Shown: positions 42,452 to 51,797 of the stretch, in pieces
Layout of the letters: each line of letters begins with the position of its first letter
Position numbering within the stretch: position 1 is the first letter of the stretch
Source: Profftia tarda
Lineage (GTDB): Bacteria > Pseudomonadota > Gammaproteobacteria > Enterobacterales > Enterobacteriaceae
NCBI RefSeq assembly: GCF_904848675.1
Contig: NZ_LR890047.1
Span: 744,001-808,000, forward strand
DNA length: 64,000 nucleotides
Reading direction: 5' to 3'
Program-made: the position numbers and the translations under genes
The notes under the pieces: model-generated
What the model was told of the DNA's origin: nothing
What the model saw: the letters and a program-made list of their open reading frames with translations, nothing else
Database searches by the model: none

Positions 42452-43249
42452 TTAGTCTAATTCATTATCAAGATCGTTATTAATTTCAGGAATTTTGACA
42501 ACTTTAGATGTATTGTATTTAGGGCTAAGCTGGATATACAGAATTGCCATAATCATACCTATAATACCCAATGCAAGCAAATTAAAATTAGTAAAAGCCG
42601 CGGTAACAAAACCTAAATAAAAGAAAGGCATGAGGTATCCAGCGCGCATCATATTAATGACCATAGCATAACCAACAACGACGATCATGCCACCGGCAAT
42701 AGCTAGACCAGAGGTCACAATATCGGGTATAGCATTAAGGATATTGTGGACGGCATTAGTGCCTACGGAAATAGCAACCACAACTGCTGGAATTGAAATG
42801 CGCATAGCTTGAAGGATTAAAGCTGAAAAGTGTAGTAAGTTTATTGTTCGTAGATCGCCACGCTCGGCAGCACTGTCTGCACAGTGTTGAAATCCGACAG
42901 TACAAGTACGAACAATAATTGTCAGAACTTGTCCGGCGGCTGCCAATGGAATAGCAAGTGCTATCCCCGCGCCAACACTTTGTCCACCAGCTATTACTAA
43001 AATCGTGGAAATAATAGAGGCTAGAGCTGCATCGGGTGCTACTGCAGCACCAATATTCATCCAGCCCAGAGCAATCATTTCTAAAGTGCCTCCAATAATA
43101 ACCCCAGTTTTCATGTCGCCTAGAATAATACCTATCAAAGTACAAGCAACAAGGGGACGATGGCACTGGGCTTCATCAAGGATAGAGCCCATTCCTGCAA
43201 TACAAGCAACAATAAATATCAGTACAATCTGAAGGTTGGTAATCTCCAT
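42452..43249 (-). CDS. manY: mannose PTS transporter subunit IIC
   Basis: Membrane component IIC of the mannose PTS, 265 residues (E. coli 266). It is a hydrophobic protein with about six helices; GMGSILDEAQCHRPLVACTLIG and GGTLEMIALGWMNIGAA are family hallmarks. It lies 56 bases after manX and immediately before manZ. Confidence 0.97.
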   Translation of the reverse strand: MEITNLQIVLIFIVACIAGMGSILDEAQCHRPLVACTLIGIILGDMKTGVIIGGTLEMIALGWMNIGAAVAPDAALASIISTILVIAGGQSVGAGIALAIPLAAAGQVLTIIVRTCTVGFQHCADSAAERGDLRTINLLHFSALILQAMRISIPAVVVAISVGTNAVHNILNAIPDIVTSGLAIAGGMIVVVGYAMVINMMRAGYLMPFFYLGFVTAAFTNFNLLALGIIGMIMAILYIQLSPKYNTSKVVKIPEINNDLDNELD

Positions 43250-43305
43250 TGCACTTCTCCTCTAATCAGAGAGCTGAGTTCAAAAAACGAATCTAAAATT
43301 CCGAT

Positions 43306-44274
43306 TCAACTTTTATTAATTTTCTTAATTAAATCTATCATCTTTAGAGGGCTTTCATTGGGTACTTTTCTGATTTCCAATTCAATACCATATGAATCTA
43401 GTTTTTTGAATGCTATAATATCTTTTTCATCCACCGAAACTGCGGTAGTTATTTGAATCTTCCCATGTCTGAAGGCCATGCCACCGATGTTTATTGAAGT
43501 AATTCGTATACCACTTTCAACTAAACGAACTACATCTGTTGGATTAGTAAAAAGTAGCATAACACGATCATGCACGTAATCAGGATTACTATAAACACGG
43601 ATCATTTTTTCAATATTGACAATATGGGCTGTAATACCAGGGGGGGCTACTTGCTTAAGTAACGTAGAACGTGTATTGTCTGCAGAAACTTCATTGCTTA
43701 CCACGATAATCCGACTTACTCTTGCTTCTTTCGTCCAACACGTAGCAACCTGTCCGTGGATAAGACGATCATCTATACGTGCTAAGCATATTTGCATGTT
43801 ATCTTTGGTTTTTGTTAAATTTTTTAGTGATTTAGAGACGGGGATTTTTGTATGTGGTTCGGGAACTTGAGCTTTTGGTGCATAAAGTATGCGAATACCT
43901 TCACGACCTGTTTTTAATGCCAATACAACCAACTCATCGAATGAAAGATCATCATCTCGAGCCATAAATATTTCAACCAGCATTGGAATGTTAACACCAG
44001 TTATTACTTGATGATTATCTTTGTTTATAACAATGCTGCTAGCTGCGTTAAAAGGACTACCACCCCATGTATCCACTAAGAAAATAACACCTTTACTGGA
44101 TTTCAGATGTCTTAGTCTTTCTGTATACTTTTCAATTAATGTTTCAGCATTTTCACCGGGAACGAAATCAATAAAGGCAACATTGCTTTGTTTACCTATT
44201 AACATTTCTGCAGTTTTGAGCAATTGCTCTGCAGCTGCTCCGTGAGTGCCAATAATAATAGCAACACTACTCAC
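43306..44274 (-). CDS. manX: mannose PTS subunit IIAB
   Basis: Cytoplasmic phosphocarrier of the mannose PTS, 322 residues (E. coli 323). The IIA phospho-histidine is H11 in IIIGTHGAAAEQ. The IIB phospho-histidine is H173 in ARIDDRLIHGQVAT. The linker between domains lacks the Ala-Pro repeats of E. coli and is instead basic (KSLKNLTKTKDN). The start is GTG with an excellent AGGAGG six bases upstream. It is the first gene of manXYZ. Its phosphate source (PtsI and HPr) must be encoded elsewhere. Confidence 0.97.
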   Translation of the reverse strand: MSSVAIIIGTHGAAAEQLLKTAEMLIGKQSNVAFIDFVPGENAETLIEKYTERLRHLKSSKGVIFLVDTWGGSPFNAASSIVINKDNHQVITGVNIPMLVEIFMARDDDLSFDELVVLALKTGREGIRILYAPKAQVPEPHTKIPVSKSLKNLTKTKDNMQICLARIDDRLIHGQVATCWTKEARVSRIIVVSNEVSADNTRSTLLKQVAPPGITAHIVNIEKMIRVYSNPDYVHDRVMLLFTNPTDVVRLVESGIRITSINIGGMAFRHGKIQITTAVSVDEKDIIAFKKLDSYGIELEIRKVPNESPLKMIDLIKKINKS

Positions 44275-44401
44275 TCGCTACCTCCTATCTACTTTCTGTC
44301 ATTCTTTAAGATCTAGTAGAATTCACTTACATAAAAATATAATTAAGTCAAAAGATTTGTAGATACATCCTTGTCGAGTAACTGCTCACTACTAAAATAA
44401 G

Positions 44402-44456
44402 TGGTATATCTAACTGATTGTTATTATAGAACAATAACAATCAGTTAGATATACCA
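44402..44456. repeat. 24-bp perfect inverted repeat upstream of manX
   Basis: Arms 44402-44425 and 44433-44456 are exact complements around a 7-base spacer. It is 128 bases before manX, in its presumed leader or promoter. It is A/T-rich and lacks a terminator T-run. Confidence 0.88.
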
Positions 44457-44531
44457 TAAATTTTTATAGATTCTTCTCTATTGTGTATACACATAAATTC
44501 GTTAGTATCGTATAAACCATAACAGAACAGT

Positions 44532-44610
44532 TTTAGCATAAAATTATATATTTAAAAAGTGAAATAGTTTCTGTTTTTAGAAACTAAAAACTTTCATATT
44601 TTATGCTAAA
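44532..44610. repeat. nested inverted repeat between manX and cspC
   Basis: Outer 13-bp arms (TTTAGCATAAAAT at 44532-44544 and its complement at 44598-44610) enclose an inner 8-bp hairpin TAGTTTCT/AGAAACTA at 44565-44586 with a GTTTTT loop. Confidence 0.75.
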
Positions 44611-44734
44611 TGGAAGAAATGCTAAAATACTACTCATATTTAAAGAATTTCATAATTACTGCGTCAGTATAGAGAGCTAGATGATTATTTTTGTAAATAA
44701 TGATTATCCTGATTTATATAAAAATTTTTCTCTT

Positions 44735-44784
44735 ATAACAGCCCATAAAAAACCCGCTTTTGCGGGTTTTTTATGGGCTGTTAT
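44735..44784 (-). terminator. cspC terminator
   Basis: Perfect 23-bp stem with the loop AAAA: a GC core ACCCGC/GCGGGT next to an A/T tract and a second GC part AGCCCAT. The T-run after the core (GCGGGTTTTTT, minus strand) is canonical for an intrinsic terminator. It abuts the cspC stop codon and is symmetric, so it can act in both directions. Confidence 0.92.
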
Positions 44785-44785
44785 T

Positions 44786-44995
44786 TTATATTGCATTTAC
44801 ATTAACTGCAGATGGTCCTTTCTGGCCATCTTGGATCTCAAACTCAACATTCTGACCTTCAGAAAGAGTCTTAAAACCGTTACCCTGTATTGCAGAGAAG
44901 TGCACGAAAACATCTTTACTTCCATCAGTAGGTGTTATAAAACCAAAACCTTTTGCTTCGTTAAACCACTTTACTTGACCTTTTATCTTAGACAT
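44786..44995 (-). CDS. cspC: cold-shock family RNA chaperone CspC
   Basis: Single-stranded RNA-binding OB-fold protein, constitutive in enterics, with transcription antitermination and mRNA-stabilising effects. The 69 residues starting MSKIKGQVKWFNEAKGFGFI carry RNP1 (KGFGFI) and RNP2 (VFVHF). GQVKWF, QGNGFKTL and EFEIQDGQKGPSAVNV fit CspC better than CspE. The frame continues 40 codons upstream, but the family start is here. manXYZ and cspC are also neighbours in E. coli, although here both lie on the same strand with cspC upstream. Confidence 0.95.
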   Translation of the reverse strand: MSKIKGQVKWFNEAKGFGFITPTDGSKDVFVHFSAIQGNGFKTLSEGQNVEFEIQDGQKGPSAVNVNAI

Positions 44996-45115
44996 CTTGA
45001 GTATATTTCCTTTGGATTGTTTAAAGCGTTTTAAGGCGCTACACAGACAAACTAGAGTAGTTACTGATTGAGGCACTAAGATAAGAATTATCAGAGAAGT
45101 GATAGTCAACGCCAT
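44996..45115 (-). pseudogene. possible yobF remnant fused in frame to cspC
   Basis: The 40 codons directly before cspC are open and in frame with it, starting MALTITSLII. YobF precedes cspC in enterics. SVTTLVCLCSA here faintly resembles the YobF C terminus, and the following bases up to cspC look like the conserved cspC leader. This is weak evidence; the stretch may be leader only. Confidence 0.25.
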
Positions 45116-48100
45116 GGTCTTTACTCAGAACTTCTTTACTAAAAATGCCACACATATACAGAACTTTACCTCATTTTACCTATATATTATCATGAAATCT
45201 GCATTCAATGGCTAAAAATTTTATATAACAAAAGCCACATCGTACAAAATATAACGATCATTAAAATATATGAATTAATTCAATAAATGAATGCTCATAG
45301 AACTTAGATCTATAAGAAACTTTATTAATACTTACTTGGAGCGTCTCTATTACTTACCCGCGCCATCTTTAAGATAATCCTAAGAAGCATCTTATAGATT
45401 TTAAAGCAATAAATTACTATTATTTTTTACTATATATATATCTTTCAATAAAGGCAAGATGAATTTCTTAATTTTATTCAAAAGAAACTAGGTAAAGATT
45501 AATCGCTTATGTTAAGTAATATAATTAGTAAAAAGTTTATTCTCATGTTGCATTATCTTGTATGTAATACTTCTTGGCTAAAGAGTTGTCTTATTAAAAC
45601 AGCTAGATTTAGAAGTTTTACTACTAACCTAAAGCTATTAATTTTTATTAGATATTTTATAATAAATTATATATTTATTATTTTTATTGTATATATTTTA
45701 TATGCAAACATTCTAATTATCAATAATATTTATATATCCCTTTATTTATTGTAATTACTGAATATTATTTTAAATTTAATGATATTAAGAAGATCTAAAA
45801 AGAATAAAAATATCTGAATAGCAGTCAACAGTCTAATTTAGCATAATACTCTAACCTTGTCATGAATATAAATAAGATTTTTACCCTCTTAAGTATTAAA
45901 ATATAGCGTTTATCTCAAGTATCTAGAATTTAGTATTGTTATATCTATGCATAATTAGGTGTTTCATAATATTTCATCTATTTATAAGAGAAATAAGCAT
46001 CATCTGTTGTACCATATGCAACAAATTAAATATTATAAATAAATAAATCAAAATTATATAAAATATTCAAATATTATAAACAGAAATTACATATTTAAAT
46101 TAATATTATTCCCTACAATTATCATAACTTATATAAATAATATTATGAAGATTATTTGCCATTATGATTTTAATTCTTATCTTCATAAGAAGATAATTAT
46201 ATTAAAGAACTAGTATATCCTAAAAAATTACATTATCATTTATTAATAAATATCTTTACCATATTAAATAAGGTTTTTCAGGATAAAATAATAGATAAGA
46301 TCTATTTTAGATAAATTACTAAATTTATCGATATATTTTACTATTACATCCTAAATAGAAATGACCAGCAAACTGTGTCTAGACTAATAAATCATAATCT
46401 ATGTATAATAATTATTATGCTATTTATCTTATATGTATACCAGTAATTAAAGTAGGATATTTTCTTGTGAAATTCCATTTTATTAGAATACTTCATAAAT
46501 ATACTACAAATCCTTAAATTTAATATTTTTTAACAAATTTGATAGATTATCGCTTTAACAGGTGTTATTTTTAATTACTAATAGTGTATTTGAGATAATT
46601 AATAACATTTTTTATATTTCACCAGAAAAATTGTTATCTACTAATATATTTAAAATAATATTTATTAGCTCTATAAAAATATTTTTATTTACTAAATAGC
46701 TTGTATAGATTAAATAATCTATAATATCAAAAAATGATGAAATATTTTGCTTCTAATTATTGAATAATTAAAACATATCCCAGTGATAAATTAATATAGT
46801 ATATAATATACAGTAATTTATTTTTTACTCAATCAAAATATAATACATATAAGTACTACAGCTTAATCTATCATCTCCACTGAGAAATCTTAAGGTATGT
46901 AAGAACCATATTAAATATCTATCATATGCTTCATATAGTTTTAATAAATGTCATAATATCTCGCTATTATATATCATATAAAGAGTAAGGAGATCTTTCT
47001 GAAAATTAATTAAAAAATCTTAGACAGATTACATCGCAATACTTTTTAAAAAATATACATATAATGTTATATGTATATGTGTCATTAATTACTTGATTCA
47101 ATAATTAATGCTTATTTAAAACCTAGTCTACAAGGATAGAAAAGGTGGTGTTAGGCTGATATTAATAGCAACATTTATACACAGTGTTATTTGGATGAAA
47201 GCTACATCATAGATGATCCTGTTACTTAGATTACACTGTATGTCTTAGCAGGCCTAAAGAAAAATAATCTAATGTTTATTCATAATATTTTGAACTAACT
47301 AATTCATACTCTTGATATAGTTTTCTATTTTTACATACCCTGTATATCTTTAATATTAATTCAATAAATAATTATACATTGTTTAGTTCTTAACTTCGCT
47401 CAATATTTAAATATATATTAAATATATTTAACATTCCTAAATATAGTTCTACTATATTTCTCTGTATAGTCTATTGAAATTAAAATACATAATTAAATTA
47501 TGACTACAAAATAAATGCTCTAAACTAGACAATAATTTCTTTTTATTATTTGATGCTCATATTGACTTCCTTGCAAGACGTAGTAAAACCAGTAATGAGG
47601 AAATATGGATCTTTGTAAGACAATCGGGTGGCTTAAATTAAGTAAGATAGAAATTAAATATAAAGACTTATCATAAGTATGATAAATAAGATAAAATATA
47701 TTATTACAACAAGATATTACATAAATCATTCTCGAGAATAATAGTACCTACTAGACAATACCTGACTTATACAGTGGTAATATAAAGTATATTTAATAAT
47801 ATAAATTGTGATTGACTAAAAGAAATGATAATTAGATGATAATTTTATTTTTGCAATAGCATAAAGATGCAATAAAAATAAATATCAGGATTCAGTAATG
47901 TAATGAAAATGAGATTTACTTTTTCTAAATAAAACTACTATATAAAATAGTAATTTTAGAACTAAAATGCTTTTTGCTATTATGAATAAATAATATCTAA
48001 TAAAACTAGGAATACAAAATTTACAGAGGCCAATCAAGACAAAATTGTAGATGGTACTAGGCATTAGTTATAGATGAATCCATAGCAGGAAAAGTCGTTG

Positions 48101-48152
48101 TGTCAATCCTCTTAGAATGAGAACAACTTTAAATAACTAAAGGAAAGCAATA
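44996..48152. other. 3.2-kb gene desert between cspC and lpoB
   Basis: Longest empty stretch of the window. Two short frames (45509-45754, a Leu/Ile-rich 81-mer, and 47520-47729) have no family resemblance and the composition of random AT DNA. A 26-base near-palindrome sits at 47053-47078 (12-base arms with TG between). Apart from the leader of cspC at the left end, nothing functional is recognisable. Confidence 0.6.
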
Positions 48153-48752
48153 ATGAAAAATATTTTATTTATAGCATTCGCAGCATTATTTCTAACAGGA
48201 TGTCAAGTCTTTAAAAAGCAAGATAGTACAGCTATATTAAAAAGTAAGTTAAGCACTCAAAACAAGATGCCTGTAACTTCACTAACGACACCGTCGAAAC
48301 AGTTGCAATTAAATACACCTCCAACGTCGGATAAGATTCAAAGCTTTCAATGGAAGGATTGCCTAGCACCATTAATTCACAAGATTCTATGCTTACCAGA
48401 GATTACAAGAGGTGATGTATTGTTAGTAGATAATATACAGAACCAGACTAACGGTAACTTACAAGTATATGCTGCTACTGCAGAACTACAAAAAGCACTG
48501 AAGCAGAGCAATACATTCAATCTTGTCCCTATAACTAAGATAACACTTGCTAAACAATATCTTGGATTATCTGCAGAGGATATTTTAGGTTCACGGCGCA
48601 AGGCTATTGATTTAGGACATATATTAAATGCTCAATATGTTCTATACAGTACTGCAGCAGGAGAGGTACATTCACCCCACATTATTATGCAACTGATGTT
48701 GGTAAAAACAGGTGAAATCATTTGGCATGGTGAAGGTACAGTATCTCATTAA
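48153..48752 (+). CDS. lpoB: outer-membrane lipoprotein activator of PBP1b, LpoB
   Basis: Outer-membrane lipoprotein that reaches through the periplasm to stimulate the peptidoglycan synthase PBP1b. It has 199 residues (E. coli 213). The signal peptide ends in the lipobox LTGC with C17 as lipidated residue. A shortened, Thr/Pro-containing flexible linker follows, then the globular domain (DVLLVDNIQNQTNG, QYVLYSTAAGEV, MQLMLVKTGEIIWHGEG). A GGA ribosome site precedes the ATG. In enterics it lies beside hinT, which here is 18 kb away. It implies that a peptidoglycan layer is still made. Confidence 0.93.
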   Translation: MKNILFIAFAALFLTGCQVFKKQDSTAILKSKLSTQNKMPVTSLTTPSKQLQLNTPPTSDKIQSFQWKDCLAPLIHKILCLPEITRGDVLLVDNIQNQTNGNLQVYAATAELQKALKQSNTFNLVPITKITLAKQYLGLSAEDILGSRRKAIDLGHILNAQYVLYSTAAGEVHSPHIIMQLMLVKTGEIIWHGEGTVSH

Positions 48753-50037
48753 TATTTTTATATAAATGAAATCATTAATTATTTTAATACTTACCCGTGC
48801 TATCCGTATTTTAGATCTTCTTCCCGCTAGGGGTATAAAAAGTATAACAGTAAGATGATATAATATATATTATTATAAAGATCACAGCAATATTAAGGAC
48901 TAATAATAAGTAATAAATTCTATATTTTGTAGATTTTTTATTCAAAAAAAAATGCATAATATTATTTACATTGTGCAGAGCTTGCTCAGCATATGAATTA
49001 CTTCATCACTTAAGGTGTTCTTGATAATTTTCTATACCTAAAAGTATATTTCTGAGATTTTTATATAAATAGATGATATAATTACTGCATGATCGCATTT
49101 CTATTACTAGACCTAATTACTTATATTTAGATATTTCTCTTTAATTAAAGATTTTAAGTTGTTATATAACTTAACTGTTCTTATGGTGCATCAATATTGT
49201 ATTTTTTGTGAATTATATGATTTATTATAATATTTTCTAAATTATTAGAAGAATTCTTCATCATATATCTTAAATAGGACTATCTAATAAAGATTGTTAA
49301 TATATCAAGATATTAAATGCTAAATTTCTATGTAATAAGATCATTCTTCTTAAAATATAGATACTAATTAATTAGATTAAACCATATAAAATTATATTTT
49401 TATTCAATCAAAATAAATAAATACATTAGTTAAGCATATTAAATATTTTTTTCTAAAACAAATTAATATCAATGAGTATTAGCAAAATTTCTATTCTTCA
49501 AAGTCTCTCTTTTGGCTATCTGCTAGATAAAACTAACACTAATTTTAATACAATAGCACAACAATATTATTAACAATAGATTTATATCTATTTGCTAAAT
49601 ATCAAACTTTTTATAAAATATCTTGATATAATTATTTGTAATTACCAGTCCATAAATCAGTGTTGAACAAGAGGTTCATGTATTATAAAATATGATCATA
49701 AAAAATTCATTAACATAGCTACCATATTTTATGCAGTTAATTAAGTTCAAATAAAGATCTATTTTATCATAATAAAGTCAAATCAGAATATAAAGTAAAA
49801 TAACAATTAAACTTACAGTAATTTGTTAAACAAGGTTTTATATATTGCATACAGCAGTGCTGTACTTCTAAACATAATAATATTTCTTGCCTACTTTACC
49901 TCTAGCATTTGGAAAGATAGAATACCCCTTCCTAATGTAATAATCATAGATAACCTTTATGATTATCAAGATATTTCATAGATTATTCATAGAGAATTTC
50001 TCTTTATTCTTTTACTTTAACTACTGGGATGCGCTGA
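48753..50037. other. 1.3-kb non-coding stretch between lpoB and potD
   Basis: No gene recognised. In E. coli potA, potB and potC precede potD directly; no ABC-ATPase or permease peptide can be read here. Confidence 0.6.
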
Positions 50038-51108
50038 ATGAAAAAGTGTTCACCTCTGTTAATTGCATTTTTATTAGCTTTAGGTATTAATACTACAATC
50101 GCCGACGATTGTCCAAAACGGAAAAATGACAATAACATTATATATTTTTATAACTGGAGTGAATACGTACCTCCCGGATTACTAGAGCAGTTCACCAAAG
50201 AAACCGGTATTAAGGTGATTTACTCAACTTACGAGTCTAATGAAGCGATGTATGTTAAACTAAAAACATACCAAAGTGGCGCATATGATCTGGTTGTTCC
50301 TTCTACTTATTTTGTGGCTAAAATGAGAAAAGAAGGTATGCTACAAAAGATAGATAAGTCTAAGCTCAAGAATTTCCATTATTTAGATACCAATCTATTG
50401 TACAAGGATTTTGATCCTAGAAATGACTACTCTATTCCCTATCTATGGGGTGCAACAGTTATTGGTATTAACTCTAATCAAATAGATCCTAATATAGTTA
50501 CTCATTGGAGTGACCTATGGAATCCTGCATATAAAAGTAGTCTATTGCTTACTGATGATGCGCGTGAAGTTTTTCACATGGCACTGCTAAAACTGGGATA
50601 TTCTGGTAATACCACTGATCCCAAACAGATTGAAGCTGCCTATCAAGAACTCAGAAAGCTAATGCCTAACGTATTGGTATTCAACTCAGATAACCCTGCT
50701 AACCCCTACATGGCAGGAGAAGTGAGTTTGGGCATGATTTGGAATGGATCCGCATTTATTGCTCGTGAATCTGGTGTGCCACTGCAAGTAATTTTACCAC
50801 AAGAAGGTAGTATTTTCTGGATGGATAGTCTATCTATTCCAGTCAATGCTAAAAACCCAGAAGGTGCATTAAAGCTGATTGATTCTCTGATGCGTCCTGA
50901 TATTGCACTGCAGATTGCACAAACTATCGGCTATCCAACTCCAAATTTGGCTGCACAGAAAATGCTGCCAAAATATATTATTGAAGATAAATCTTTATAT
51001 CCGGATACAAAAACAATAATACATGGAGAATGGCAGAATGACGTAGGTAGCGCCGCAAGCGAAATGTATGAGCATTACTTCCAGCAGCTAAAAGCTGAGA
51101 TTTCATAA
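50038..51108 (+). CDS. potD: spermidine/putrescine-binding periplasmic protein PotD
   Basis: Substrate-binding protein of the PotABCD polyamine importer. It has 356 residues (E. coli 348). A Sec signal peptide occupies about residues 1-22 (LLIAFLLALGINTTIA). Next come FYNWSEYVPPGLLEQFTKET and the polyamine-contacting parts (LVVPSTYFV, LTDDAREVFHMAL, MIWNGSAFIARE, FWMDSLSIPVNA), ending QNDVGSAASEMYEHY. It is closely similar along its length and looks functional. potABC is not adjacent, so its partners must be encoded elsewhere or are lost. Confidence 0.97.
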   Translation: MKKCSPLLIAFLLALGINTTIADDCPKRKNDNNIIYFYNWSEYVPPGLLEQFTKETGIKVIYSTYESNEAMYVKLKTYQSGAYDLVVPSTYFVAKMRKEGMLQKIDKSKLKNFHYLDTNLLYKDFDPRNDYSIPYLWGATVIGINSNQIDPNIVTHWSDLWNPAYKSSLLLTDDAREVFHMALLKLGYSGNTTDPKQIEAAYQELRKLMPNVLVFNSDNPANPYMAGEVSLGMIWNGSAFIARESGVPLQVILPQEGSIFWMDSLSIPVNAKNPEGALKLIDSLMRPDIALQIAQTIGYPTPNLAAQKMLPKYIIEDKSLYPDTKTIIHGEWQNDVGSAASEMYEHYFQQLKAEIS

Positions 51109-51797
51109 CTTATATTAACACTTATATAGCATATATAACATAGGTTTTGATAATGACGTCAATACTTGATTCATAAATAGTAATAGAAGACCAATAAAAA
51201 TCTATTTGTTATTTATAATAATAGTTTGAAAGCTTTTGAAAAAAATAAAATAACTATAATTCACTGTGGTATAAGCAATATTACTATTTTATAGCTCGCC
51301 ACCTAAACGATCGAGGATTATACTAACAATGACTCATTAGAAGCATAACATAATTAAAATAATATGTGTTAACAACGTTGATTATTTACTTATCTAGCCA
51401 TTATAGACTTAATCTCTATAAAGCAGATACATCCTATATTTAAGGATAATACATATTAAAATAATACTAGACAATACTCGATAGACAATAACATACGTCA
51501 TATCAAATACGACCCTACCTATAGTTACAATGCATGTAAGAAATAATCTGTATATCACCTAATGCTCATTACCTAATCAATCAATGTTGTAGAATTAAAA
51601 ATTTGTTTCAGTGTTACCATCTGAGATAGAGAGACCATACAATTAAAATAAGTATAAAAATAATCGGTGATATTTATGATCTTTAACTTAGTTATATTGA
51701 CGACAAGCAAAGCTATACAGCAATAGATATATAACTCCACTCTTACAGAGCAGTCTTAAGATGATGATTTCTTTTCAAAAACCAAGCAGGATTAAAC
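51109..51797. other. non-coding spacer between potD and priA
   Basis: 689 bases, AT-rich, no gene recognised and no clear terminator. Confidence 0.55.

Larger units (their letters stand above)
44275..44785. other. spacer between cspC and manX, rich in inverted repeats
   Basis: 511 bases with no gene but three separate hairpin structures (44402-44456, 44532-44610 and 44735-44784), plus TGTGTATACACA at 44482-44493. The manX promoter must lie here; CRP, Mlc or NagC sites of the E. coli type are not recognisable. Confidence 0.6.

Noticed and set aside
44482..44493. TGTGTATACACA palindrome upstream of manX as a CRP site
   Set aside because: Half-site spacing is wrong for CRP (TGTGA, six bases, TCACA); short palindromes are common at this base composition.
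45509..45754. 81-codon frame rich in Ile, Leu, Phe and Tyr
   Set aside because: A hydrophobic run of this type is expected from AT-rich random sequence; no homology or neighbour context supports a gene.
47520..47729. 69-codon minus-strand frame
   Set aside because: No recognisable motif; isolated in a desert.
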